Positions 1 through 9,073 of a stretch of 64,000 bases of DNA are shown piece by piece. The translations under genes were made by a program, and so were the position numbers. The DNA comes from Symbioplanes lichenis (GTDB taxonomy: Bacteria > Actinomycetota > Actinomycetes > Mycobacteriales > Micromonosporaceae): the NCBI RefSeq assembly GCF_030709675.1, contig NZ_JAUZQD010000002.1, positions 124,001 through 188,000 of the forward strand, in the 5' to 3' direction. A model generated the notes under the pieces. That model was not told where the DNA came from, ran no database searches, and saw nothing but the letters and a program-made list of their open reading frames with translations. The stretch's first letter is position 1. Every line of letters begins with the position of its first letter.

Positions 1-1895
1 GCTACTACATGGGCTTCGGCGGCACGAACTGGGGCTGGCTCGGGCAGCCGAACGACGTCTACACCAGCTACGACTACGGCGCCGCGATCACCGAGGCGCG
101 ACAGCTGACCGCCAAGTACGACGAGTTCAAGCGGCAGAACTACTTCCAGCGCGCCGTCACCCCGCTGACGTCCACGGACGCCGCCCCCGGACCGGCGTCG
201 AGCAATGCGGCGTTGTCCACCGCGGCGCGGGTCAACACCGCGGAGGGTACGCAGATCGTTCTCCTGCGGCACACGGATCGCGCGGCTGTCTCGGACGACC
301 GCGCGACGCTGGACTGGGCGACGCCGGACGGCCGCTACCAGGTGCCCGTGCGCCTGATCGGCCGGGACGCGAAGCTGTTCCTCGCCGGGTACGACCTCGG
401 CGGCCAGCGGCTCGTCTACTCCACGTCGGAGCTGCTGACCCACGAGCCGATCGGCGGCCGGGACGTGGCCGTGCTCTACGGCACCGGCGGCACAGCGGGC
501 GAGACCGTGCTGCGCTATTCGTCGCGCCCGAAGGTCACCGTCCTCGACGGCAAGGTCGCGTCGTCGTTCTCGGGCGGCGATCTGCGCCTCTCCTACACCC
601 ACCAGGGTCTCGCCCGGGTCCTGATCACCGGGGGCGGGCGCCGGCCGTTGCTGCTGATGCTCGGCACCGACGCCTCGGCGGCCACCTTCTGGCGGGCCGA
701 CACGGCGTCCGGTCCGGTCCTGGTGCGGGGGACCGACCTTCTGCGTTCGGCGTCTTCCCGGGGGTCGTCGCTGTCCCTGCGGGCCGACACCGCGACGGCG
801 GGACCGATCGAGATCTGGTCCGGCACCGCGGGCGGCGCTCAACCTAGCCTCCTAGGAAGCCAAGGCCGGGCGACCACGGTCACCGTCAACGGGCTGCGCG
901 TCAACACCAATGCCACGGCCAGTGGATCGGTTGTCGGGCGTCTGCCGGGTCCGGCCAAGGTCAGGCTGCCGCAGCTCAGCGGGTGGCAGGGGAAGGCCGA
1001 AGCACCGGAGGCCAAGCCGGGGTTCGACGACGCGCGCTGGCGGGTCGCGGACGCGGGGCTGCCGTCCGACGACTACGGGTTCCACAGCGGCGCGGTCTGG
1101 TATCGGGGCCGGTTCACCGCCACCGGGGCCGAGACCTCGATCGACCTGAACGCGATCACCGGGCGCCGCGGCGTCTACCTCGTGTGGCTCGACGGGCGCT
1201 ATCTCGGCTCGGCGGCGGGCGGGACCCAGGCCGACTCGGACGCGCCGATCAATCCGGATCCGGGGCCGGGACATTTCGCCGTACCCCCGGGGGTCCTGAA
1301 AGGTGGGCAGCAGGCGGTCGTGTCCGTGCTCGTGCAGAACATGGGCAACAACGACGACTGGACGGCCGACGACAACCGCTTCCGGCAGCCGCGCGGGCTC
1401 GTGCGGGCGTCGATCGCGGGCGGCGGCGACGTGACCTGGCGGATCCAGGGCGCGCGGGGCGGCGAGGACCTGCCCGATCCGGTGCGGGGGCCGCTCAACC
1501 TGGGCGGGCTCTACGGCGAGCGGGCCGGCTGGACGCTGCCGGGGCACGTCGCCTGGCCGCGGGCACAGTGGGCGGCGCCGGCCGGGGTGACCTGGTTCCG
1601 CACCGAGTTCGCGCTCGACCTGCCGCGCGCGCAGGACACGTCGTTGGCGCTGCGGTTCCCGGGCACGCCGCCGGCCGGGCAGCGGGTGCAACTGTTCCTC
1701 AACGGCTGGAACCTGGGGCACTACGGCGGGCAGATCGGGCCGCAGACCGACTTCGTCCTGCCCGCCGGCGTGCTGAAGGAACACGGGTCCAACACCCTCG
1801 CGCTGAGCGTGGTCGCCACGGCCCCCGGGACGGTCACGCCGCCCGTCCTGGTGACCGCGGGCACACAGCGTGGCGGCCCGGGGTTGGTCCCGTGA
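1..1895 (+). CDS. Beta-galactosidase, GH35 family, C-terminal part (5' end outside window)
   Basis: The frame is already open at the first base, so the catalytic TIM barrel and both catalytic glutamates lie mostly upstream. What remains begins with a typical GH35 stretch (GFGGTNWGWLG, then YDYGAAITEARQLTAKY) that ends the barrel region. About 580 residues of beta-rich jelly-roll modules follow (for example VWYRGRF, VYLVWLDGRYLG, VQLFLNGWNLGHYGGQIGPQ), as in the long multi-domain beta-galactosidases of actinomycetes. It removes terminal beta-galactose from plant polysaccharide side chains and is probably secreted, but the signal peptide is not visible. With the alpha-xylosidase operon at 9150-14456 it fits xyloglucan use. 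The last codons lie in the left arm of a long inverted repeat. Confidence 0.9.
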   Translation, partial: YYMGFGGTNWGWLGQPNDVYTSYDYGAAITEARQLTAKYDEFKRQNYFQRAVTPLTSTDAAPGPASSNAALSTAARVNTAEGTQIVLLRHTDRAAVSDDRATLDWATPDGRYQVPVRLIGRDAKLFLAGYDLGGQRLVYSTSELLTHEPIGGRDVAVLYGTGGTAGETVLRYSSRPKVTVLDGKVASSFSGGDLRLSYTHQGLARVLITGGGRRPLLLMLGTDASAATFWRADTASGPVLVRGTDLLRSASSRGSSLSLRADTATAGPIEIWSGTAGGAQPSLLGSQGRATTVTVNGLRVNTNATASGSVVGRLPGPAKVRLPQLSGWQGKAEAPEAKPGFDDARWRVADAGLPSDDYGFHSGAVWYRGRFTATGAETSIDLNAITGRRGVYLVWLDGRYLGSAAGGTQADSDAPINPDPGPGHFAVPPGVLKGGQQAVVSVLVQNMGNNDDWTADDNRFRQPRGLVRASIAGGGDVTWRIQGARGGEDLPDPVRGPLNLGGLYGERAGWTLPGHVAWPRAQWAAPAGVTWFRTEFALDLPRAQDTSLALRFPGTPPAGQRVQLFLNGWNLGHYGGQIGPQTDFVLPAGVLKEHGSNTLALSVVATAPGTVTPPVLVTAGTQRGGPGLVP

Positions 1896-1990
1896 ATCAG
1901 ACGGCCTGCGGCGGGCCCAGCTTCCGCCTCGCTGCGCGGGGCGAAACCTGGACTCCGCCTCGGCGACGCCTGATCCGCGGGACCAACCCC
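1880..1990. repeat. Long inverted repeat spanning the GH35 stop codon
   Basis: GGGGTTGGTCCCG at 1880-1892 is perfectly repeated in inverse orientation at 1978-1990, and the next inner bases (ATCAG / CTGAT) extend the pairing. A smaller GC hairpin (CGCCTCGC / GCGGGGCG) sits in the loop. It may end transcription of the GH35 gene or shape the leader of the LacI gene. There is no T-tract. Confidence 0.6.
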
Positions 1991-2073
1991 GGCAGAGAAT
2001 CGTTAGGATCCCGATGAGCGACGGGGCGCGTGCCGGTTCCGGCACGTCCGACGGGCTCGGCGGGGGAGGGGCG

Positions 2074-3084
2074 ATGGCGACGATCAGCGATGTCGCCCGG
2101 GCGGCCGGGGTCTCGATGAGCACGGTGTCGTACGTGCTCAGCGGCCGCCGCCCCATCTCGGCCGAGACCAGCGCCCGGGTCCGCGCCGCCATCGCCGACC
2201 TGGGCTACCACCCGCACGCCGGGGCGCGCGCCCTGGCCAGCAGCCGGACCAGTGTCCTGGCCCTCGTGGTGCCGCTGCGCGCCGACGTCAACGTGCCCGT
2301 GATCATGCAGTTCGTGACCGCGGTGGTGACGGCGGCGCGCGCGGTCAACCACGACGTGCTGCTGCTGACCAAGGACGAGGGCACCGCCGGTCTCGAGCGG
2401 GTCGCCGGCGCCACCATGGTCGACGCGCTGATCCTCATGGACGTCGAGGGCGACGACGTGCGCATCCCGGCGCTGGGCGGGCTCAAGCAGCCGTCCGTGC
2501 TGATCGGGCTGCCCGACGACGCGGCCGGGATCGCGTGCGTGGACCTGGACTTCGCGGCCACGGCGCGCGAGTGCCTGGCCCACCTGGCGGGTCACGGCCA
2601 CCGCCGGGTCGCCCTGGTGGGACCGTCGCCGGCGGTCTACGAGCGCGGGACGACGTACGCGGGAAGGTTCCTGGGTGGTTTCACCAAGGCCGCGGAGGAG
2701 CTCGGCCTGGAGGCGGTGGCGCACTCGTGCGAGCCGGGCACGACCGGCGTGCGCGACTGCCTGGCCTGGATCGACACCGAGCAGCCGGGCACGACGGCGC
2801 TGGTGGTGCACAACGAGGAGGCGCTCGGGCCGCTGCTCGAGGAGCTGCGCGCCCGGGGCCGCCGGATCCCGGACGACCTGTCGATCGTGGCGGTGTGCCC
2901 GCGCGACGTGGCGGTGGCCAGCCCGGTCGCCCTGACCTCGGCCGACATCCCGGCGCACGAGGTCGGCACCCTCGCCGTGCAGACCGCGATGGATCTCCTC
3001 GACGGCCGTCCCGCGCCGGGCGCCCGCCTGCTGCCCCCCACCCTGGTCGAACGGGACAGCTGCGCGGCGCCCCGGCGACCTTGA
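2074..3084 (+). CDS. LacI-family transcriptional regulator
   Basis: This is a 336-residue sugar-responsive repressor. Residues 2-25 (ATISDVARAAGVSMSTVSYV) form the LacI helix-turn-helix, followed by the hinge helix (SAETSARVRAAIADLGYHP). A periplasmic-binding-protein-like effector domain with the family ending (VALTSADIPAHEVGTLAVQ) completes it. The start at 2074 is chosen for the purine-rich GGGGGAGGGG just before it and because the HTH begins at residue 3; an in-frame ATG at 2014 would add 20 residues. A TAGGAT hexamer at 2004-2009 could be its -10. It is the only LacI protein in the window, so it is the obvious candidate to bind the operators at 9074-9118, but that link is inference. Confidence 0.93.
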   Translation: MATISDVARAAGVSMSTVSYVLSGRRPISAETSARVRAAIADLGYHPHAGARALASSRTSVLALVVPLRADVNVPVIMQFVTAVVTAARAVNHDVLLLTKDEGTAGLERVAGATMVDALILMDVEGDDVRIPALGGLKQPSVLIGLPDDAAGIACVDLDFAATARECLAHLAGHGHRRVALVGPSPAVYERGTTYAGRFLGGFTKAAEELGLEAVAHSCEPGTTGVRDCLAWIDTEQPGTTALVVHNEEALGPLLEELRARGRRIPDDLSIVAVCPRDVAVASPVALTSADIPAHEVGTLAVQTAMDLLDGRPAPGARLLPPTLVERDSCAAPRRP

Positions 3085-3113
3085 TCGTGGCGTGAGGACT
3101 CCGAGGGGGAACG

Positions 3114-4634
3114 GTGGACGGCGACGCGCTGGGGGAGCTCGAGCCGGGGCGGGTCGTCGGCCCGTGGCGGGTGGTGCGCAGAATCGGTGCCGGCAGCTGG
3201 AGCACCGTGTACGAGGCGCGGCGGGTGGACGGCGGCCGGCCGTACGCGGCAGCTCTGAAGGTGTTGCCCACCGGCACGCCGACGCGGCGGCAGCTGGAGC
3301 ATCTGGCCGGGCTCGCCGACCGGGAGCTGCACGCGCATCGCCATCTGGCGCACCCGTTCCTGCTGGCGATCCACGGCTCGTGGGTGGTGGACGATCCGGC
3401 GAGTCCCGGCATCGACGGGGCCACCGTGCTGGCCACGGAGCTCGCTCTGGAGTCCGCCGCGGACGCGCTGGCGGCGGGGACCGGTGGGCTGGCCGGTGCG
3501 ACCAGGATTCTCGCGGAGGTGACGGCCGGGCTGGCGTACCTGCACGAGGCGGGATGGGTGCACGGTGACCTGAAGCCGTCGAATGTGCTGCTCATGGCTG
3601 ACGGCTCGGCCCGGCTCGGTGACTTCGGGTTGTCCGCCGAGCTGATCGGGACGCACGCTTTGCTGCCCCCGGCGGGCACGATGGACTTCGTCCCGCCCGA
3701 GCGGTGGGCGGAGGAGCTGCGTGACGGCAGTGTGCCGGTCCGCCAGACCGCTGACGTGTGGGCTCTCGGGGTGACGGCATGTCTGTTGCTGACCGGGGGT
3801 TATCCGTTCGCCGGCGTGACCGCGCGGGCGCGCGCCGCGGCGGCTGCGGCCTACGCGGACGGCCGGGCCGAGTTGCGTCTCCCGCCGGCGCTGAGCCCGG
3901 AGTGGCGGGAGTTCGTCGCCGGCTGCCTGTCTCCCGATCACGGGCGGCGGGCGGGCGTCACAGCCGCGAGCCTGGCCCGGCGGGCCCGGGAGCTGAGCGC
4001 TGTGCCGGCTCCGGGGCGACGGCGGCGCACTGTGATGACCCGCACGCTGGTCGCGGCCGCGGCGGTGCTCGCCACGGCGGCCGGGGCAGGGGTGCTGCTG
4101 GGCGCCGGCGGCCCGGGCGGAGCCCGCGATCCCGAGCCCGGCTATGAGCGGTATTTCCGGACCGATGCCGTGCCGGCCCGCTACCGCGACCTGATCGTGC
4201 GGGCGGGCACCCGGTGTCCCGATGACCCCGCTGTCACGCCGGTGCTGGTGGCTGCGATGCTCGAAGCCGAGACCGGGTTCGACCCCGATTACCGGGACCC
4301 GGTGGCCGACGAGTACGGCATCGCCCGGTGGACGCCGCGGGTGCTGCAGTACTACCTGCCGCCCGGGCAGCGGACGGTGACCCCGGAGCCGCCGTTCCCG
4401 CCGGAGATGTCCATCCCGCCGCTGGGCGACTACCTGTGCCGGGCCTCCGCCGCCGTCGAGGAGGTGCCCGGCGACCGGGAGGTGAATCTCGCGCTCGCCT
4501 TCCGCACTTCCGTGAGCAAGGTCCGGGCAGCCGGTGGTGTCCCGGCGGATCCCTCTCTGGCGGCCTATGCCGCGCGGTTGCGCTCGGCGCTCGCCACCTA
4601 TCGCGCGGTGGATCCGGCACCCGCGCGCACCTGA
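3114..4634 (+). CDS. Transmembrane Ser/Thr protein kinase with extracytoplasmic lytic-transglycosylase-like domain
   Basis: The protein has 506 residues. The N-terminal eukaryotic-type kinase (about 15-290) keeps the glycine loop (IGAGSWS), the ATP lysine K49, the catalytic loop HGDLKPSN (H150, D152), DFG at 170-172 and a PPE in place of APE. A basic stop-transfer stretch (GRRRR) precedes one membrane span at about 307-331. The outer part (345-500) resembles the Slt-type transglycosylase core: AETGFDP places E386 at the catalytic glutamate, and RDPVADEYGIARWTP matches the following SPVGASGLMQIMP block of Slt70. Most actinobacterial receptor kinases carry PASTA or beta-propeller sensors here instead. 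The GTG start at 3114 follows GAGGGGGAA. Its last 37 bases overlap the convergent FHA gene. Confidence 0.9.
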   Translation: MDGDALGELEPGRVVGPWRVVRRIGAGSWSTVYEARRVDGGRPYAAALKVLPTGTPTRRQLEHLAGLADRELHAHRHLAHPFLLAIHGSWVVDDPASPGIDGATVLATELALESAADALAAGTGGLAGATRILAEVTAGLAYLHEAGWVHGDLKPSNVLLMADGSARLGDFGLSAELIGTHALLPPAGTMDFVPPERWAEELRDGSVPVRQTADVWALGVTACLLLTGGYPFAGVTARARAAAAAAYADGRAELRLPPALSPEWREFVAGCLSPDHGRRAGVTAASLARRARELSAVPAPGRRRRTVMTRTLVAAAAVLATAAGAGVLLGAGGPGGARDPEPGYERYFRTDAVPARYRDLIVRAGTRCPDDPAVTPVLVAAMLEAETGFDPDYRDPVADEYGIARWTPRVLQYYLPPGQRTVTPEPPFPPEMSIPPLGDYLCRASAAVEEVPGDREVNLALAFRTSVSKVRAAGGVPADPSLAAYAARLRSALATYRAVDPAPART

Positions 4635-5371
4635 GCGCCGGCCGGGCCGAGCAGGGCGAGATGCTCGGGACGCACGAGGTCGAACCGCAGGGCCAAGGAG
4701 ATCAGGGCGGCCCGCTGCCAGTCCGCCTTGCCCGCCGGCGCAGGCGGCTTCACCCGCAGCTTGACCCGAGCCAGATAGTCGATGTGGAAGTTGACCGACG
4801 TCCGGGTCAGCCCAGCGGCACCGGGCGCGCCGGCCAGCCGGTCCAGGATCTCCGGCACCGTACGCACCACCGGGCTCGTGGTGTCGCGCAGGCGCGGTTC
4901 GCAGAGCGCGACGAGGACCAGGAAGTACTTGGCGTTCTCGTCGAGGGGGAACGCCGTGCGCGTGGGGTCGCCCGCCGGCTGGTGCGCCGAGCGCTCGGCG
5001 TACGCGTGCTGAGGCGCGAAGACGAGGAAGGCCGCCGGCCGGACTGTGCCCGGCACGACGACGCGCGCGAACTCGAACGGGACGGGCATGTCGAGCCGTA
5101 GCGGAGCGGCTTTGACGAACTCGCCCCCGCCTTCCGGGTTCTCCACGACGTAGGTGCTGCGGTGGCTGAGATTGGTCAGCAGCCAGTGGTCCTCCGTCGC
5201 GGTGACGGTGCCGGCCAGGCGGGAGACACCGGCGTCGGCGCCGGCGAGGACGATGTCGGCTCCCGCGTCACGCCCGAAGCGGGCGGTGGCGCCGACGGGC
5301 AGCTCGAGGGTCCGCGAGGGGGCGTCCGCCTGGACGACGATGCCGCGCCACGGCAGGGCAGTTGATCGCAC
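4598..5371 (-). CDS. FHA-domain protein with C-terminal winged-helix-like region
   Basis: This is about 257 residues. Residues about 10-100 are a forkhead-associated domain (RFGRDAGADIVLAG, then GVSRLAG, then NLSHRSTYVVE), a phosphothreonine-binding fold usually serving Ser/Thr kinases. The usual SRxH is SRLAG here, so the histidine is missing. The C-terminal half (ENAKYFLVLVALCEP, TSVNFHIDYLARVKLRV) looks like a helical, possibly winged-helix, module I cannot name. It lies tail-to-tail with the receptor kinase and overlaps its end by 37 bases, suggesting it reads that kinase's output. The start is taken as the GTG at 5371, six bases after a GACAAT hexamer (leaderless); a TTG at 5425 is the longer alternative. 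Confidence 0.8.
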   Translation of the reverse strand: MRSTALPWRGIVVQADAPSRTLELPVGATARFGRDAGADIVLAGADAGVSRLAGTVTATEDHWLLTNLSHRSTYVVENPEGGGEFVKAAPLRLDMPVPFEFARVVVPGTVRPAAFLVFAPQHAYAERSAHQPAGDPTRTAFPLDENAKYFLVLVALCEPRLRDTTSPVVRTVPEILDRLAGAPGAAGLTRTSVNFHIDYLARVKLRVKPPAPAGKADWQRAALISLALRFDLVRPEHLALLGPAGAQVRAGAGSTAR

Positions 5372-5515
5372 CCATCGATTGTCGTGCGCGTACGGCCGGG
5401 GGTCCAGAGCGTCCGGTCCCTGCAAGCTTCCAGGATCGCGGCCGCATTCGCTCGTGTGAGCATCGTCGATGTCCGGACACGAAGAGAAATCTTTCGCTCA
5501 CGAAACGGGGTCACT

Positions 5516-8500
5516 GTGACTCGACAACCTGTCCGCGTCGCGGTAGCGGCCGCCCTCGCCGCCACCGCGCTCGTCGCGCCCGCACCGGCTGCGGCCGCTC
5601 CTACGCCTGGTCCCGGGCACCACCCGGTGTCCCCGCCGGACCGGTCCCGGGCGAGCGCGTCAGTGGTGGACGGCCCGGGCCGGGGCGCCGCCACTGCCTC
5701 ACCGCGCTCCCTCGGCACGGTGGCGCTGCCGGCCCAGGGTGGCCCGGCTGCCCGCATCGCCGCGGCGCCCGACGTTCCCAAGGGGACCGGCCCGGTGCGC
5801 AACGGCACCTTCTTCTCCGTCCCGCTCTCCGACACCCTGCTGGTGCAAGTGAACGTGGGCTCGGGCAACCTGCTGCTGCGCAGCCGGGATCTGACCCTGC
5901 CCGGCCTCGGCGACGACGTCGAGCTCGGAGCCACCTACAACAGCCTCCTGGCGGGCTCGGCCGCCGGCGCGGGCGCCTTCGGACCCGGCTGGAGCACCGG
6001 CACCGGTACCGACGAGCGGCTGATCGCCGCCGACGACGGCACCGTGACCTACCTGACCGGCGACGGCGTCGCCGGGGTGTTCACGCCGACCTCGTCGGGT
6101 GCCTCCACCTACACCAGCCCCGGCGAGTTCAAGGCGAAGCTCACCAAGGTCACCGGTACGGGCTGGACACTGCAGGAGAACGGCGGCCGGAAGCTGACCT
6201 TCACCACGGCCGGCCGACTCGACAAGTGGGCCGACCGCAACGGCAACACGACCGATCTCGAGCTGGGCGGCGACGGCCGGGAAACCGCGGTCGTGTCGAC
6301 CCGGGGCGGCTCGGGCGCGCGCCGGGCCGCGGTGGAGTGGACAGGCGCCGGGCAACTGGCGGCGTACCGGCAGAGCGGTGACGACGGTACGACCAGGGCC
6401 GCCACCTACACGTACGCGGGCGGCCGGTTGAGCGGTATCACCCACCCCACGACCCGGGCGGCCCATTTCGGCTACAGCTCCGCGGGCGACCTGACCTCCA
6501 TCACCCTGACCGCCGGGTGGGGCGGATCGCAGCGCACGACCGTCACCTACGACAGCGCCCACCGCGTGACCTCGCTGACCCGGGTGACCGATGCCGGCAC
6601 CGGGGCGGGCGCCACCACCCGCTTCGCCTACCCCAGCGCCACCCAGAGCCTGGTCGCCGACGCCAACACCGACCTGTCGCTGCCGGTGACGTCCGTGGCC
6701 CGCACCACCTACACCGTGGACGCGTCGAAGCGGATCACCGCGGTGAAGGACCCCGCCGGCAACACCCGCAGCGCCACCTACACGCCCTTCCAGGACGTGC
6801 TCACCGCCACCTCGGCGGAGGGCGGGTCGGTGACCAACACCTACGGCGCCAACGGTGGCCAGTCGCTGACGGCGTCCTTCCCGTCGACCGGTGCGTCCGC
6901 CGGCGGCAGCACCGTCACCTACGGCAACGCGGGGACGACCACGAACCCCACGGCAGGGTTCCAGCGATCCGCCGACAAGGACCGGCAGGGCAACTCCTCG
7001 TCCTACACCTACAACGGCGCCGGTAACCGGCTCTCCGTCGCGGACGCCTCCGCCGCCACCCCGAAGGTGACCTACAACGCCGACGGGACGGTGGCCACCT
7101 CGACCGACCCGGCCAACGGCACCAACGCGACCCGTTATCAGGTGAACACGACCAGCAAGCAGGTCACCGGCATCACCCCGGTGACCGGCACCAGCCTGGG
7201 CGCGCGGGACTTCACGTACGACGCCTTCGGCCGGTTGCGCACCGCGAGCGACGGCGCCGGGCGCACCGTCACTTACGGGTACGACACCGACGATCGGCTG
7301 ATCGACGTCGACTACTCCGACGGCACGGACGGTGTGGTGTTCGCCTACGATGCCTACGGCAATCTCTACCAGCGGGACGACGCGGCGGGCGTCGTGTATC
7401 TCGATCACGACCCGCTGAACCGGCTCACCCGCCGGGCCGCCACCACCGGCGGCGGTGATCTCGCGTACGGCTACGATCCGGTCGGCAATCTGACCTCACT
7501 GACCGACGGCCGCGGCACCACCACCTACTCCTACGACAGCCGCAACCTGCTGACGACCATGGAGACGGCCACCGGCGCGCGGTACGCCTTCGAGTACGAC
7601 AAGGACGGGCGCCGGACCGCCACGTACTTCGACACCAACACCGCCAAGACGGCGTGGGCGGCCCGGACGGTCACCACCTACGACAAGACCGGCCGGCTGG
7701 GCCGCATCTCGACGGTCCGCGACTCGGGCGCGCAGACCACGGTGTCGGACGTGTCCACGTGCTACACCCCCTTCTCGTACAACGGCTCCTGCTCGGCGCC
7801 GGCCGCGGACCGCGACCTGGTGCAGTGGGACTACAACCATCTGACCGCCACCCGCTCCGACTTCACTTATGACAAGGGGAACCGGCTGACCGGCGCGACC
7901 AACTACGGGGGCGCGTCGTGGTCGTACACCTACGACGCGAACGGCTTCCGCCGTACCGTCGTGCGCAGCGGCACCACCACCCAGACCCTGACGCCCAACG
8001 CCGCCAACCAGGTCACCAACAGCGGCAACACGTTCGACGGCGCGGGCAACCAGCTTGCGGGCGCGGGTTCGGGCGGACCGGCGCTCGTCTGGAACGCCGC
8101 CGGGCAGATGGTCGAGGCGGGCGGCACCCCGTTCGTCTACGCGGGCCTGGGCCAGGACGAGTTCATCACGACCGCCACCGCCGACCTCGTCTACGGCCGC
8201 AGCGGCACGACAGGGCTGCCGTGGATCCAGTCCTACCGTCAGTACTACTCCGACGGTGACTACACCCAGGGTTACGTCGAGCGCGATCCCACCGGCCAGC
8301 CGCTCGGGCTCACGATCGACGGCGAGTCCTACTACCTGGTCACCGACCGGCAGGGCTCGGTCGTCGGCCTCGTCGACCGCGACGGCGCCGAGCAGGCCAA
8401 GTATGTCTACGACCCGTACGGCGGCCTGGTCAGCTCCTCGGGCGACCACGCCGAGGACAACCCGCTGCGCTACACCGGCGCCTTCCAGGACAACCTGTGG

Positions 8501-8956
8501 GGGCTCGGCACGCAGTTGACCAAGCTGGGGACGCGCTGGTACAACCCGTTCCAGGGCCGGTTCGTCCAGCAGGACCCGATCACGCGGCTGCTCGACCCGT
8601 CCGAGGGCAACCGCTATGCCTACGCCGCCGACAACCCGGTCAACTACGTCGACCCCACCGGCCGCGCGATCGCCAAGTGCGAGGCCTCGGAGAAGCTGGT
8701 CGGCTGGGGCGTCGGACTGGGTCTCGGTGTCATCGGCGGGGCGATCGGAAGCGCGGTGGGACCCGCGGGGACGATCGCGGGTGTCAGCGCCGGCGCCGCA
8801 GCCGGCGCGGTGATCGGCCAGCGGATCGGAGCGGGCTTCGGCGGCGCGGCGAAGGAGGCCTGCGTGCAGAACGCGTCAGGCCGTAAGAGCCTCGACCGGG
8901 GCAACGTCCTCGAGGAAGCGGTCTATGCCGCGGTCCCGGACATCCCCTTCCTCTAG
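5516..8956 (+). CDS. Secreted RHS/YD-repeat protein
   Basis: The protein has 1146 residues. A Sec signal peptide (RVAVAAALAATALVAPAPAAAA) is followed by a DUF6531-like start (GNLLLRSRDLTLPGLGDDVELG). Many YD repeats follow from about residue 300 (for example YTYAGGRLSGITHP, YGYDTDDRLIDVDYSDG, YDPVGNLTSLTDGRGTTTYSYD). The conserved RHS core (TDRQGSVVGLVD to GRFVQQDPITRLL) runs to NPVNYVDPTG near 1050. The last 95 residues are variable: a glycine-rich, membrane-like segment (VGLGLGVIGGAIGSAVGPAG) flanked by two cysteines, with no toxin fold I recognise. No small immunity-type gene follows. The GTG start has ACGGGG upstream and precedes the signal peptide directly. It probably forms a secreted shell-like protein. 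Confidence 0.92.
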   Translation: MTRQPVRVAVAAALAATALVAPAPAAAAPTPGPGHHPVSPPDRSRASASVVDGPGRGAATASPRSLGTVALPAQGGPAARIAAAPDVPKGTGPVRNGTFFSVPLSDTLLVQVNVGSGNLLLRSRDLTLPGLGDDVELGATYNSLLAGSAAGAGAFGPGWSTGTGTDERLIAADDGTVTYLTGDGVAGVFTPTSSGASTYTSPGEFKAKLTKVTGTGWTLQENGGRKLTFTTAGRLDKWADRNGNTTDLELGGDGRETAVVSTRGGSGARRAAVEWTGAGQLAAYRQSGDDGTTRAATYTYAGGRLSGITHPTTRAAHFGYSSAGDLTSITLTAGWGGSQRTTVTYDSAHRVTSLTRVTDAGTGAGATTRFAYPSATQSLVADANTDLSLPVTSVARTTYTVDASKRITAVKDPAGNTRSATYTPFQDVLTATSAEGGSVTNTYGANGGQSLTASFPSTGASAGGSTVTYGNAGTTTNPTAGFQRSADKDRQGNSSSYTYNGAGNRLSVADASAATPKVTYNADGTVATSTDPANGTNATRYQVNTTSKQVTGITPVTGTSLGARDFTYDAFGRLRTASDGAGRTVTYGYDTDDRLIDVDYSDGTDGVVFAYDAYGNLYQRDDAAGVVYLDHDPLNRLTRRAATTGGGDLAYGYDPVGNLTSLTDGRGTTTYSYDSRNLLTTMETATGARYAFEYDKDGRRTATYFDTNTAKTAWAARTVTTYDKTGRLGRISTVRDSGAQTTVSDVSTCYTPFSYNGSCSAPAADRDLVQWDYNHLTATRSDFTYDKGNRLTGATNYGGASWSYTYDANGFRRTVVRSGTTTQTLTPNAANQVTNSGNTFDGAGNQLAGAGSGGPALVWNAAGQMVEAGGTPFVYAGLGQDEFITTATADLVYGRSGTTGLPWIQSYRQYYSDGDYTQGYVERDPTGQPLGLTIDGESYYLVTDRQGSVVGLVDRDGAEQAKYVYDPYGGLVSSSGDHAEDNPLRYTGAFQDNLWGLGTQLTKLGTRWYNPFQGRFVQQDPITRLLDPSEGNRYAYAADNPVNYVDPTGRAIAKCEASEKLVGWGVGLGLGVIGGAIGSAVGPAGTIAGVSAGAAAGAVIGQRIGAGFGGAAKEACVQNASGRKSLDRGNVLEEAVYAAVPDIPFL

Positions 8957-8963
8957 GAGGAAA

Positions 8964-9008
8964 GCGCCGGTCCGGATCGTGCCCGTGCGGGCGCGTCCGG
9001 GCCGGCGC
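8964..9008 (+). terminator. Strong hairpin after the Rhs gene
   Basis: GCGCCGGTCCGGA...GTGCCCG at 8964-8985 pairs with CGGGCGCGTCCGGGCCGGCGC at 8988-9008 through a 2-base loop, with two G-U pairs and one bulged T. It begins 7 bases after the stop codon. There is no U-tract, which is common in high-GC actinomycetes. Confidence 0.75.
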
Positions 9009-9035
9009 CGGGCAAGAAACTTCCCGGACACACTG

Positions 9036-9065
9036 TTGACATCGACCGTGGCGGAAACCTAGCGT
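9036..9065 (+). promoter_or_regulatory. Sigma-70-type promoter of the alpha-xyloside operon
   Basis: TTGACA at 9036-9041 and TAGCGT at 9060-9065 are separated by 18 bases. The expected transcription start near 9072 falls at the edge of the first operator, so a bound repressor would block initiation. Confidence 0.65.
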
Positions 9066-9073
9066 CCTCCCCA

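Noticed and set aside
5699..7408. Long antisense frame opposite the Rhs gene
   Set aside because: Its translation is Gly/Val/Arg-rich without any recognisable domain; it is a by-product of high GC third positions in the real gene.
5516..8956. Rhs protein as a polymorphic toxin with an identified toxin domain
   Set aside because: The variable C-terminus matches no toxin fold I know and no immunity gene follows, so only a structural or unknown role is stated.
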